Below the pieces are notes generated by a model. The model had not been told where the DNA came from and did not search any database. It saw only the letters and a list, made by a program, of their open reading frames with translations. From Halobacillus yeomjeoni (GTDB lineage Bacteria; Bacillota; Bacilli; Bacillales; Halobacillaceae): 64,000 nt of DNA. The DNA is taken from NCBI RefSeq assembly GCF_020171525.1, contig NZ_JAIVAI010000005.1:118523-182522 (forward strand), read 5' to 3'. The position numbers and the translations under genes are program-made. This document shows positions 25,212 to 33,472 of the stretch, piece by piece (the stretch's first letter is position 1; every line of letters starts with the position of its first letter).

Positions 25212-25853
25212 TATTTTCAACCAGCTTCGTACTTTGTTTTTGAAAAGGAAAGTGACCACGAGTAAAAGCGTAAAAAGAGTGAGAGCGATGAATATCAACG
25301 TGGTGTTCCCACTTGCCAGACTGGAACCTACCAAACTATAAACGAAAGTCCCCGGGAGCATTCCCAATACGGTTGCAAGTACGAAGGCACCGAATTTCGC
25401 CCGGGTTATCCCTGCCAGATAGCTTAAAATATCAAATCCGACAATCGGAATCAATCTTAGGATGAACACATAAAGGAAGCTTTGCTCTTTCATTTTCGGG
25501 TAAATTTTCTGTGCCCACTTGGACTCATGGAATTTCAATACTGAATCACCGAAAAAGCGTCCCATGATGTACCCGGTAATTCCTGCCCCTGTCGCTCCGA
25601 TTACGATGTAGAGCATGCCCGGCCATATCCCATATGCGAATGCGGCAGCCAGGGATAGGACGGAGGTAGGGAATACGACAATCGGTCCTATGGCGTAGAT
25701 CCCCATGAAGATGATAGGTCCCCAGATGCCGAAAGATAAGATGTACTCCCTGATTCCATCTGCAGTCACATCAAATCGCTGACGAACAAACCATGCGACT
25801 GCTACAAACGCAATGACAAATAGAAGAGCGCGTATGATGCTTTTCTTTTTCAT
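25209..25853 (-). CDS. TVP38/TMEM64 family membrane protein
   Basis: A 214-residue protein of the SNARE-associated/DedA superfamily with about six hydrophobic segments. Conserved are FGIWGPIIFMGIYAIGPIVVFP, split here around the re-entrant region, the glycine-rich GATGAGITGYIMGRFFG (about 81-97), and the F-x-x-R-L-I-P-x-V-G-F-D motif (FILRLIPIVGFDILSYLAGI). Related DedA proteins move polyprenyl or other lipids. The start overlaps the ABC ATPase stop by 4 bases, so it is the last gene of the ABC operon. YnjB-type ABC systems are often near TVP38 genes, as here. Confidence 0.9.
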   Translation of the reverse strand: MKKKSIIRALLFVIAFVAVAWFVRQRFDVTADGIREYILSFGIWGPIIFMGIYAIGPIVVFPTSVLSLAAAFAYGIWPGMLYIVIGATGAGITGYIMGRFFGDSVLKFHESKWAQKIYPKMKEQSFLYVFILRLIPIVGFDILSYLAGITRAKFGAFVLATVLGMLPGTFVYSLVGSSLASGNTTLIFIALTLFTLLLVVTFLFKNKVRSWLKI

Positions 25854-26809
25854 AGGTGACTTCCTCCAAACCTGCGAATCATAGATTTCGCTATATAAAG
25901 CTTAATTCGGTCGTTATGATTAAAGTGCTTGATTGGTAAGGACACTTTTTCATTAAGCTCGTCTACGTAGATGTGACCGATGGCTTGTCCATTTTGATAG
26001 GTGACCTGCTGTACTGCAGCCTCAAATGTACGTGGGTCTTCCCCCGCATCAGATGCTGAGAGGTAACAAGAGCTGAGAGGAGCATAATGGTCAGAATCAA
26101 TGACTAAATGTCCACCGAGGAAGCGGGCTACAAAGGCATTCGCTGGAGCTTCATGCAATGTACTCAATCGGTCGATTTGCTGAAATGTCCCTTCGTGAAA
26201 CAATGCAATCCGATCCCCCATGATCATTGCTTCGTCGATATCGTGGGTGACGAAAATGGAAGTGATCGATCGTTCTACGAGAAACTGACGGACCCAATAC
26301 CTCATCTCCTGCCTAAGTTTCGGGTCGAGACTGCTGAACGGTTCATCAAACAGGATGACATCGGGTTCTGTTGCCATTGCCCTCGCCAGTGCAACCCTTT
26401 GTTTCTGTCCACCTGATAGTTCAGAAGGGTAATGATCCGCGTATAGTTCCAGTCCAATCGATTTTAAAAGTTGATCTGTTTTTTTCAAATCTTTTTTAGC
26501 GATCTTTGCTCCATATCTGATATTTTCTTTTACAGTCATATGAGGGAACAATAGAGGCTGTTGAAAAACGAGACTGACATTTCGTTTATTTGCTTTTTTG
26601 TCAGTGATATTTTTTCCCTGCATGACGATGCTTCCATCCGTAGGAGCTTCAAGCCCTGCTAAAATCCTTAAAAGGGTTGTTTTTCCACTGCCCGAGGGCC
26701 CGACAATACTTAGGATTTCTCCTTTATGAAGTTCGAAGGAGAGATCATAGAGGATGGACTTGTCATGAAATTGTTTTTTTAGTTGATTCACTTCTAGTGT
26801 AAGAGTCAT
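25850..26809 (-). CDS. ABC transporter ATP-binding subunit (YnjD-like)
   Basis: A 319-residue ATPase: Walker A GPSGSGKTT near 36-44, Q-loop FQQPLLFPHMTV, signature LSGGQKQRVALARAMA, Walker B VILFDEPFSSLD and switch histidine in FVTHDID. A C-terminal extension (about 235-319), of the TOBE-like type found in polyamine, thiamine and iron importers, follows the nucleotide-binding domain. It energises the two permeases encoded upstream, which overlap it by 4 bases. Confidence 0.93.
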   Translation of the reverse strand: MTLTLEVNQLKKQFHDKSILYDLSFELHKGEILSIVGPSGSGKTTLLRILAGLEAPTDGSIVMQGKNITDKKANKRNVSLVFQQPLLFPHMTVKENIRYGAKIAKKDLKKTDQLLKSIGLELYADHYPSELSGGQKQRVALARAMATEPDVILFDEPFSSLDPKLRQEMRYWVRQFLVERSITSIFVTHDIDEAMIMGDRIALFHEGTFQQIDRLSTLHEAPANAFVARFLGGHLVIDSDHYAPLSSCYLSASDAGEDPRTFEAAVQQVTYQNGQAIGHIYVDELNEKVSLPIKHFNHNDRIKLYIAKSMIRRFGGSHL

Positions 26810-27606
26810 GTCCGATTCCTCCTGAGGGTTTGTGAATAAGGCAAGAACCTCATCAATAATTCAACCATCACATACATCAACAGCGGCAGCGCGGCGAACC
26901 ATACGGAAAAAGCTGCCATGATCGAGGCATTCGCGGTGTCTAAAAACGGGTAAAAAACCATCGGTAAAGTGATGATGCGCCCGCCTCCGATGATGGCGGT
27001 GATCGCATACTGACTTAAGCTGATGACGATCGTTAAAAAGGTGACGCTTCGAACAGCCGGTTTCATCAAGGGCAACTCGACCGTGAATAATTGTCTGACC
27101 GGTGATGCCCCGAGAATGGCAGGCTGTTCAAGCATCAAACGTCCCATCTGATTATAGGAGTTATGAAAAATTTTAATGCTGTATGGAATCGTAGGGACCA
27201 AATGAATCAGCATGACTCCTGCAGCCGTGTCTGCAAGTCCTGCTCGTATCATGAATAAGTGCAAACCCATGGCGGTTGCTAATACAGGAATTAAAATCGG
27301 GGTAAGCAAAAGAACTTCAACCCATGACTTTCCTTTGAAGGATAGGATGGCTAAAGCTTTTCCTGTCAAAATTCCTATGATCAAGTTTACGATCAATACA
27401 CCACTTCCTACTGTGAACGACCAAAATGTTGCAGTCCACAAGTTAGGATCGGAGAGTAGTGTTTGATAACTGTTTAGACTGAATGTGAACCCTTCTCCGG
27501 CTTGAAACCGCCATGTCTTACTCAAACTCTGCAATACTAATATCAGTGCAGGAGCGATGAACAGCACAGAAGCTAAGAGAAGGAATGTGGTTTTCTTGGT
27601 GCTCAT
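26806..27606 (-). CDS. ABC transporter permease (second subunit)
   Basis: The protein has 266 residues from ATG 27604-27606, which overlaps the upstream permease stop (ATGA); GAGAGGAAG is 7 bases away. The frame extends 9 codons further but without a better site. About six membrane helices are visible. The EAA loop that docks the ATPase is seen in LMLEQPAILGASPVRQLFTVELPLMKPA around 165-192. It forms a heterodimer with the product of the preceding gene. Confidence 0.9.
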   Translation of the reverse strand: MSTKKTTFLLLASVLFIAPALILVLQSLSKTWRFQAGEGFTFSLNSYQTLLSDPNLWTATFWSFTVGSGVLIVNLIIGILTGKALAILSFKGKSWVEVLLLTPILIPVLATAMGLHLFMIRAGLADTAAGVMLIHLVPTIPYSIKIFHNSYNQMGRLMLEQPAILGASPVRQLFTVELPLMKPAVRSVTFLTIVISLSQYAITAIIGGGRIITLPMVFYPFLDTANASIMAAFSVWFAALPLLMYVMVELLMRFLPYSQTLRRNRT

Positions 27607-28463
27607 GTAGATCTTCCTCTCATAGCTTTCCAACGTTTCTTATTCAAAAACAGATATGCAGCAGCAGTCAGAAGGATAACTCCGAGGCTGAGCAAAACCA
27701 TCGCTGCAAAAGCTAACGGTCTGTCATCCCAGCTGCTGCCATAAAACCAATCGTAGCTCAAGACCGACAACATTTCAGGGAATGTGGTCCCAAGCAATGC
27801 AGGGACCTCGTAAGCAGCCAGGGTGAATGAAAAAACGATCAAGAAAGTTTCAATGAATACAGGTAAAATATGAGGCCACTCTACTGTCTTGAATCGATGC
27901 CATCTGTTTCCGCCGAGGGTTTTTACTAAATCATGGTACTCGGACTTTATGGACGAATAAACGGGAAGTAGCATAAGGATGACGAATGGAACCTCTTTCC
28001 ATACATAAGTGATGATAATTCCGATTCCCTGCGAATCCCGCGTCCATACAGGAAATTCCGAACTTGATGAGATCCAGCCAGCAGCTTGGAGCATCTGAGA
28101 AACCACGCCCGTCTCGGATAAAACCAAAATGACCATGTATCCCCAAACGAAGTGGGGGAATAACATAGGCAGCCATACCATCAGCCGGGGCGTATTTCTT
28201 TCTAAGAATGTATAAAAATATCTGGTCAGCAGGAGTCCGATAACCAAAGATATAAGAGTCGCTGCCAAGGATGTCTTCAAACTGAAAATGGTGGAAGCGA
28301 CAAAGCGCTCTGATTCCAACAGTTGGATATAATTCTGCAGGGTCCATTGATTATTCACTGAAAAACTTTGGTGAATGGCAGCCACCATTCCGTATAAGGG
28401 CAGAAGTAAGAAAAGCATACTGGGCAGCAGTAGAAGTGATGTTCTATTTTTGAGCGATTTCAT
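27603..28463 (-). CDS. ABC transporter permease (first subunit)
   Basis: A 286-residue permease with about six helices. The EAA-type loop is DLVKTLGGNRWHRFKTVEWPHILPVF (about 180-205). It is encoded 20 bases inside the 3' end of the binding-protein gene, so translation is coupled; an adjacent TTG just upstream of ATG 28463 is a possible alternative start. In enterobacterial YnjC the two permease halves are fused; here they are separate. Confidence 0.9.
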   Translation of the reverse strand: MKSLKNRTSLLLLPSMLFLLLPLYGMVAAIHQSFSVNNQWTLQNYIQLLESERFVASTIFSLKTSLAATLISLVIGLLLTRYFYTFLERNTPRLMVWLPMLFPHFVWGYMVILVLSETGVVSQMLQAAGWISSSSEFPVWTRDSQGIGIIITYVWKEVPFVILMLLPVYSSIKSEYHDLVKTLGGNRWHRFKTVEWPHILPVFIETFLIVFSFTLAAYEVPALLGTTFPEMLSVLSYDWFYGSSWDDRPLAFAAMVLLSLGVILLTAAAYLFLNKKRWKAMRGRST

Positions 28464-29682
28464 CAAACCACTGCTCTTTCATCCATTCCACATACTCAGC
28501 TTCAGACTCGGGTAGGAAGCTTTCTTCGAGTTTCTGCTGAGAGAGGACACTATTCCCTCGTTCCACTGACTGGAATTTGTTTTTCATATCATCGGGAAGC
28601 TTTTCGATACTGATCGGGCTGTTTTCTCCCCAATAGTCCGGTTTCAATTTAGCCAATTGGGCTTCCGGCGACAACATGAAATTGATAGCAGTCAAAGCCC
28701 CTTCCGGGTTGGAGCTGTTGAAAGGGATGGAAAGGAAATGCGTGTTTCCGATAGATCCTGGTTCCATGACGAAGGAACGTGTGGTCTCAGGAAAAACGCC
28801 TTCGTCGATCAATGATTCGGCACGAGCTTCGTTATACCCCATCGTCATCCACACTTCTCCCTGACTGTACAAACGATCCAATTCAGTCAATGAATTCGGG
28901 TAATGCTCTCCAGACCGCCATAAATCTGGTTCAATTTGATTCAAGTAGTTCCACACTTCACCGGCTGTTTCAGAGATACGTTCTTTGTCTAAAGGCTGTT
29001 CATAAATGTCAGCAGGTGAATCTGCTTTTGCATACAGTATATGCCTTAAAAAAGCATTCCCAGAAAAGTCATCGGCATTAGGATAAGTGAATTTTCCAGG
29101 GTTGTTACTGGCCCATTCCTGCAATTCAACTATTGAAGCCGGAGGGGTGTCGATCTTAGCAGAATCATAAAGGAATACGAATTGTACCTTCCCCCATGGG
29201 GCTTCCATTCCCTCTACCGGTGTACCGAAGTCGGTTTCGAATGCCGGGTCATCTGTTTGATAAAACTCATTGAAATTCGGAAGAGTATCAACAAATGAAC
29301 CGGCCAGCAGTCCATTATTCTTGGCATTCTTGAAGTTCTCACCATTGATCCATATGATATCGATCGTGCCTTCATCTTTAGAAGCCTGCTTCTCAGTTTG
29401 GAGCTTTTGCAGAATCTCCCCGGTGTTCATGGGTACTCTTTCCAATGTGACATTGTATTGTTCCTTAAGCTTTGGAGCTACCCAATCATCCATGTATTGG
29501 TTGATTCCTTCATCACCACCCCACATGAAAATGCGGACAGTTGTGTCCTCAGCAGCGGTGGTTATTTCTGACCAATCTTTTTCTGTCGTTTCATTAAATG
29601 AGGGTTGTTGACTTTCGTTGTTTCCACAAGCGGTTAAAATAATAATCGCTAGTATCGTAGTGGTGATTAGAATTTTCTTCAT
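28444..29682 (-). CDS. ABC transporter substrate-binding lipoprotein (YnjB-like)
   Basis: A 412-residue extracellular binding protein. The signal peptide ends in the lipobox LTAC with Cys19 as the lipid-anchored residue. The mature part has IFMWGGDEGINQYMDDW, IIWINGENFKNAKNNGLL and the FTYPNADDFSGNAFLRH region, all reminiscent of YnjB/AfuA-like proteins with a periplasmic-binding-protein II fold. The substrate is not known; thiamine-, polyamine- and iron-type importers have similar architecture. First gene of the five-gene operon, with AGGGGGC 7 bases before the ATG. Confidence 0.9.
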   Translation of the reverse strand: MKKILITTTILAIIILTACGNNESQQPSFNETTEKDWSEITTAAEDTTVRIFMWGGDEGINQYMDDWVAPKLKEQYNVTLERVPMNTGEILQKLQTEKQASKDEGTIDIIWINGENFKNAKNNGLLAGSFVDTLPNFNEFYQTDDPAFETDFGTPVEGMEAPWGKVQFVFLYDSAKIDTPPASIVELQEWASNNPGKFTYPNADDFSGNAFLRHILYAKADSPADIYEQPLDKERISETAGEVWNYLNQIEPDLWRSGEHYPNSLTELDRLYSQGEVWMTMGYNEARAESLIDEGVFPETTRSFVMEPGSIGNTHFLSIPFNSSNPEGALTAINFMLSPEAQLAKLKPDYWGENSPISIEKLPDDMKNKFQSVERGNSVLSQQKLEESFLPESEAEYVEWMKEQWFDEIAQK

Positions 29683-29853
29683 TCGTAAGCCCCCTATGTA
29701 TTTTCATTTTAATATTACCTTATAAGGTTCTCTGTAATCTATCATACATAGAAAAGCGCAGTAAGAGAACTATACGGATTGAAGGAGCGGTACATCAGGA
29801 TACAAGTTTTCTTATCAAGAAATATGATACGATGGTGGCAGTGAGGTGAGGGT

Positions 29854-30108
29854 ATGAAGTCATTGACGAAAGAGGAGCGCGAGTATGTCGTGGCCCGTGT
29901 CCAGGAGTTTTTTGAATTGGAAAGAGGAGAGCAGATCGGTGAATTAGCAGCAGACTCATTCGTCCATTTCATGGTCGAGGAGCTTGGGCCTTTCCTTTAC
30001 AATAAAGGGGTAAAGGATGCCAGAGGGATGGTAGAGCAAAAAATCATCAACATGGATGAAGATCTTCGCTCTCTTGAACGACCGGCTGGCAGACCGAAAC
30101 GCTCCTGA
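29854..30108 (+). CDS. DUF2164 protein
   Basis: An 84-residue soluble protein of the DUF2164 family: LTKEEREYVVARVQEFFELE, IGELAADSFVHFMVEELGPFLYNKGV (residues 31-56; key residues are the F-x-x-E-L-G-P-x-x-Y-N-K-G pattern), DARGMVEQKI, and a basic C-terminal tail. The function is unknown. It is a monocistronic gene, divergent from the ABC operon, with GAGGTGAGGGT ahead of the ATG. Confidence 0.88.
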   Translation: MKSLTKEEREYVVARVQEFFELERGEQIGELAADSFVHFMVEELGPFLYNKGVKDARGMVEQKIINMDEDLRSLERPAGRPKRS

Positions 30109-30127
30109 ATAGTAAAACAGATAGAGA

Positions 30128-30163
30128 AGAAGCCGCCATACATTGAATGGCGGCTTTTTTATG
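30128..30163 (+). terminator. terminator after DUF2164 gene
   Basis: AAGCCGCCAT pairs with ATGGCGGCTT around ACATTGA, with a six-T tail. Confidence 0.88.
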
Positions 30164-30165
30164 AA

Positions 30166-31167
30166 CTAATCAAGTTCTTTCATTGAGAAAACTTCTGCCA
30201 GAAGCTCATAAGATTTCAAACGTTCTTCAAAAGGAGAAACAATCGTATTGATTATCATTTCATCCACTTGATAGAGATCAGCCAGTTGAATTAATTCTTC
30301 TTTTGCTTTTTGCGGAGATCCGACAACCATCCTGTTACGATTATCTTCTACGCGCTCTCTTTCAAATGAGGAGTATGGGTATTGAATTGCTTCTTCCGGA
30401 GTTGGAAATTCATATCTTTTTTCTCCTTGTTCAATTTTCAAGAGTGCAAGGTCCAAACTCGAAGCCAAAAACTCTGCATGTTCATCCGTTTCAGCACAAA
30501 CGACAAACACAGAAACGTTACCTCCCGGCTCACTTTGCTGCATGGAAGGAGAGAAATAGTCTCTATACCGTTCCATAGCACGAAATCCGCCTCTTCCATT
30601 AATGAAGTGGGCGAAGGAGTAGGAGGCTCCAAGATCAGCAGCTAAGCGGGCGCTGGTTCCACTTGAACCGAGCATCCAGATGGGCGGAGTCGTTTCCCCT
30701 TTTGGTGTTGCATAAAGATCCATTCCGTGTGGATCCTGCCCATGCAAGTACGCCATCAATTCTTCAATTTCTCCAGGGTAATCTTCCACATTCGGCATTT
30801 TCCCCCCGTTCAAGGCCAGGTTTACATTCGGCATTCCCCCGGGGGCCCGTCCGACCCCGAGATCGATTCGACCGGGGTGCAGGGATTCAAGTACACGGAA
30901 GGTTTCCGCTACTTTATATGGACTGTAATGAGGCAGCAGAACGCCTCCTGTACCAATTCTGATTTGCTTTGTTTGAGCTGCAAGATGGGCGGCCAATATT
31001 TCAGGTGCTGAACCAGCTAAGCTGTCAGTGCTGTGATGCTCAGAAACCCAGAAACGATGATAGCCCAGCTTGTCCGTCCATTTCGCCAGTTCAGTCGTTT
31101 GTTGGAGTGCTTGTTGTGGGTTGGATCCATGTAGGATAGGTGACTGGTCCAGTACACTTAATTTCAC
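30166..31167 (-). CDS. LLM class flavin-dependent oxidoreductase (YceB-like)
   Basis: A 333-residue luciferase-like monooxygenase fold: LSVLDQSPI opening, YHRFWVSEHHSTDSLAGSAPEI (about 37-58; SEHH is the flavin-side motif), RIGTGGVLLPHYSPYKVAE, IDLGVGRAPGG and PPIWMLGSSGTSARLAADLG. These enzymes use reduced FMN and oxygen or F420-like flavins; the substrate is unknown. It starts at GTG 31165-31167 with GAGAGGAAATC upstream. It is a stand-alone gene. Confidence 0.9.
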   Translation of the reverse strand: MKLSVLDQSPILHGSNPQQALQQTTELAKWTDKLGYHRFWVSEHHSTDSLAGSAPEILAAHLAAQTKQIRIGTGGVLLPHYSPYKVAETFRVLESLHPGRIDLGVGRAPGGMPNVNLALNGGKMPNVEDYPGEIEELMAYLHGQDPHGMDLYATPKGETTPPIWMLGSSGTSARLAADLGASYSFAHFINGRGGFRAMERYRDYFSPSMQQSEPGGNVSVFVVCAETDEHAEFLASSLDLALLKIEQGEKRYEFPTPEEAIQYPYSSFERERVEDNRNRMVVGSPQKAKEELIQLADLYQVDEMIINTIVSPFEERLKSYELLAEVFSMKELD

Positions 31168-31282
31168 AATCTGATTTCCTCTCTTATGTAATGACTTGTT
31201 ACTATCGTCCCATGAGACGAAAAACGATGCAATAGTTACGCTCTACTGTGAAGTAATATAAATGAGCGCATTTAACGTACAT

Positions 31283-31315
31283 AAAAAGTACTTCTCCACA
31301 ATATGGAGAAGTACA
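31283..31315 (-). terminator. terminator of the YknW/YknX-like pair
   Basis: On the minus strand GTACTTCTCCA pairs with TGGAGAAGTAC, then TTTTTATG, directly after the adaptor gene. Confidence 0.85.
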
Positions 31316-31321
31316 GAAATT

Positions 31322-32554
31322 TTACCTTGCTAAAAGCCCCATCATGACAAAACGGGAGATATCGGTAGAATCAGAATCAACCGCTTCCTTCAACGATAAG
31401 GTGTGAATTTTAAGAGGGGTGAAAAATGGAGCTCCGTTTCTGAATTCATCTTTCGGTTGGTAAGCGAGCCATTCTCCTTCACTTAATCCTTCTTTTATTT
31501 CAACCAGGCCATTCTCAGATATTCCCGAAATGATTTCCCGCCTTTCTAATAAGCCATTCCTGTCCATGACCCAAGCGTAAATATTCTCATCTGTAATGAG
31601 TAAATCTTCTAGAGCCGTGACAGCGCCGAGAGATTCTTCGGTGATGATTTCAATTTCTGCATGGTATCCCGGCAGAATTGTATCACTGGAATCGTCTAGT
31701 GAAATGACATAGGGATACGTGCTCGAGCGGTGGACATCTATGTCTTCAGGGAAAGTTTGAATTGCATCCAGAGTCCCTTCCCAAACGAGATCCATGTCTT
31801 CGACTTTGATGTTCGCAGCCATTCCGGGCTCGACTTGTTTGCGCTCTTTTTCATTCAACTTCCCTTCAATTTGCAAGTCATTGGATTTCAATGTGATCAA
31901 AGGGCTTTCCAATGTTTCTGATACTTCTGTGATGACACCGCCGAATGGACTCGTCACCGTAATCGTTTTTCCGTCGAGCTGTAATTGGTCCAGCTGATCT
32001 TCGACCATTTCAAGCATGGCTTCCTTTTTGGTGAGCTCAGCAGCTTGGTGAGCGATCGATTCTTCTTTCTGGAATTCGGTCCTTACATGTTCTTTGCTTT
32101 CGTCATTTGTATTATTGCCGAAGAAGGAACTGCTGCCTGAGTCGGATATGTCGTAATTCTGAATTTCATCGATGTAATCTTCGATGGCTGTTATTTCTTC
32201 TTCCAGTCGATCCATCTCACTCTGGAGCTGAGTTTCCTGTTGGTCATAGTTGATTACTTCGTATGTATACAAGTCGGAACCCTGCTCGATGATTTCTCCT
32301 TCTTCAACTAAAAACTCGGAAAAGGCCCCGACATCGCTGTCAAAATATACATGATTGGATTCCTGAGAAGTGAAAACACCATCGGCGTCGAGTTTTTCAT
32401 ATAAATCATATGTAATCGACTTTGACCATTCATTGATATAAGATTTTCGGTCGACTTCGTCGTGTTCATCGATGAAAATCAGAAATGCATTGACTGCTAC
32501 GAAAATGACGATCAATACACCTATGATTCTGGATTTATAGTTTATTTTTTTCAT
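31322..32554 (-). CDS. YknX-like RND/HlyD-type membrane-fusion adaptor
   Basis: The protein has 410 residues from ATG 32552-32554 (AGGTGAG, 8 bases); a GTG four codons earlier has a poorer site. One N-terminal membrane anchor (IIGVLIVIFVAVNAFLIFI) is followed by a lipoyl/barrel-sandwich half, a coiled-coil hairpin rich in Gln/Glu (about 105-205), the second lipoyl half (TVTSPFGGVITEVSETLESP) and a beta-barrel domain. It resembles YknX, the adaptor that links the Yip1-like YknW to an MacB-type ABC exporter in B. subtilis. Here no ABC genes follow; a terminator does. Confidence 0.85.
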   Translation of the reverse strand: MKKINYKSRIIGVLIVIFVAVNAFLIFIDEHDEVDRKSYINEWSKSITYDLYEKLDADGVFTSQESNHVYFDSDVGAFSEFLVEEGEIIEQGSDLYTYEVINYDQQETQLQSEMDRLEEEITAIEDYIDEIQNYDISDSGSSSFFGNNTNDESKEHVRTEFQKEESIAHQAAELTKKEAMLEMVEDQLDQLQLDGKTITVTSPFGGVITEVSETLESPLITLKSNDLQIEGKLNEKERKQVEPGMAANIKVEDMDLVWEGTLDAIQTFPEDIDVHRSSTYPYVISLDDSSDTILPGYHAEIEIITEESLGAVTALEDLLITDENIYAWVMDRNGLLERREIISGISENGLVEIKEGLSEGEWLAYQPKDEFRNGAPFFTPLKIHTLSLKEAVDSDSTDISRFVMMGLLAR

Positions 32555-32566
32555 AAGCCATCTCAC

Positions 32567-33244
32567 CTATGCTTTCTCTATGATTTGAATGAGAAACAGG
32601 TCGTAATAGGAAAGGGCTGCCGTTCCTGCCCAAAGTAGGATGTGCCAAATCAGAACTCCTGTCCAGATCCAAACTTTCTTCGTCGACGACAGCCATGATA
32701 GGCATTTGATTTGGTAGTAGATGATATAAAGCTGGAAAAGGGAAATTGCTCCGAAGAAATAGATGATCCATTTTTGATCCGTCAATAATGAAGTGATGAC
32801 GCCGAACGAAAAGGGAGAAACATACCAGTCAATCCCGGCATAGACCATCAGAGGTATCCAGGTCATCCGTTCAATCAATAGGATCAACAGCACATTCATC
32901 TGTACAATCATCAATTTTTTATAGGATACATCATTAAACAGCCAGAAATAAAAAGATGAGATGAATAAAATGAACACGAATAAGCATAGGGAAAATAAGG
33001 TCCGCCCCATCACAAACCATGCTTTACTGGTTTCGTATTCCAGGCGGTTCCAGCCTGCCATCCCTTGAGAGACGGCCTCTGACCCTAAACCGAGCCATGA
33101 AGTCCATACATATGTAAAAATCGTCAAGAAAAGCAATAGGAACAATAAGTTCCATACATTCTTCAATCGTTCTGCTTCATTCAATTTGAACAAGTGATCA
33201 TCTCGGCGGGTGAAAAGTTTAATTAGATTAACGGTATAGGTCAT
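32567..33244 (-). CDS. YknW/Yip1-like membrane protein
   Basis: A 225-residue protein with about five hydrophobic segments and a basic N-terminus (LIKLFTRRDDHLFKLNEAERLKN). The layout (five helices, about 230 residues, immediately ahead of a YknX-like adaptor) matches YknW, but sequence recognition alone is weak. ATG 33242-33244 is preceded by AAAAGGATGG at good spacing. The next gene begins within 15 bases of the stop, so the two form an operon. Confidence 0.68.
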   Translation of the reverse strand: MTYTVNLIKLFTRRDDHLFKLNEAERLKNVWNLLFLLLFLTIFTYVWTSWLGLGSEAVSQGMAGWNRLEYETSKAWFVMGRTLFSLCLFVFILFISSFYFWLFNDVSYKKLMIVQMNVLLILLIERMTWIPLMVYAGIDWYVSPFSFGVITSLLTDQKWIIYFFGAISLFQLYIIYYQIKCLSWLSSTKKVWIWTGVLIWHILLWAGTAALSYYDLFLIQIIEKA

Positions 33245-33436
33245 GAAGGCCATCCTTTTTCATTGTCTATTCTCCATTCATTTTAACTGAATTTGTCATA
33301 GCTTGCTAGATAATCGATGCAATAATTGGAAATAGATTTCAAGAAAGAAACTGCGTAAAGGGGGAACGGGGTTCCAGTCTATTTTCATTAATATCCGGCA
33401 GTCTGATCATCTCTTTGAAGTTATAGAGTCGTAATA

Positions 33437-33470
33437 TAAAAACGCCATTCCGTATAGGGAATGGCGTTGT
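33437..33470 (-). terminator. terminator of the MarR-MATE operon
   Basis: AACGCCATTCC pairs with GGAATGGCGTT, and the minus-strand transcript continues TTTTTATATTA. Confidence 0.88.
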
Positions 33471-33472
33471 AT

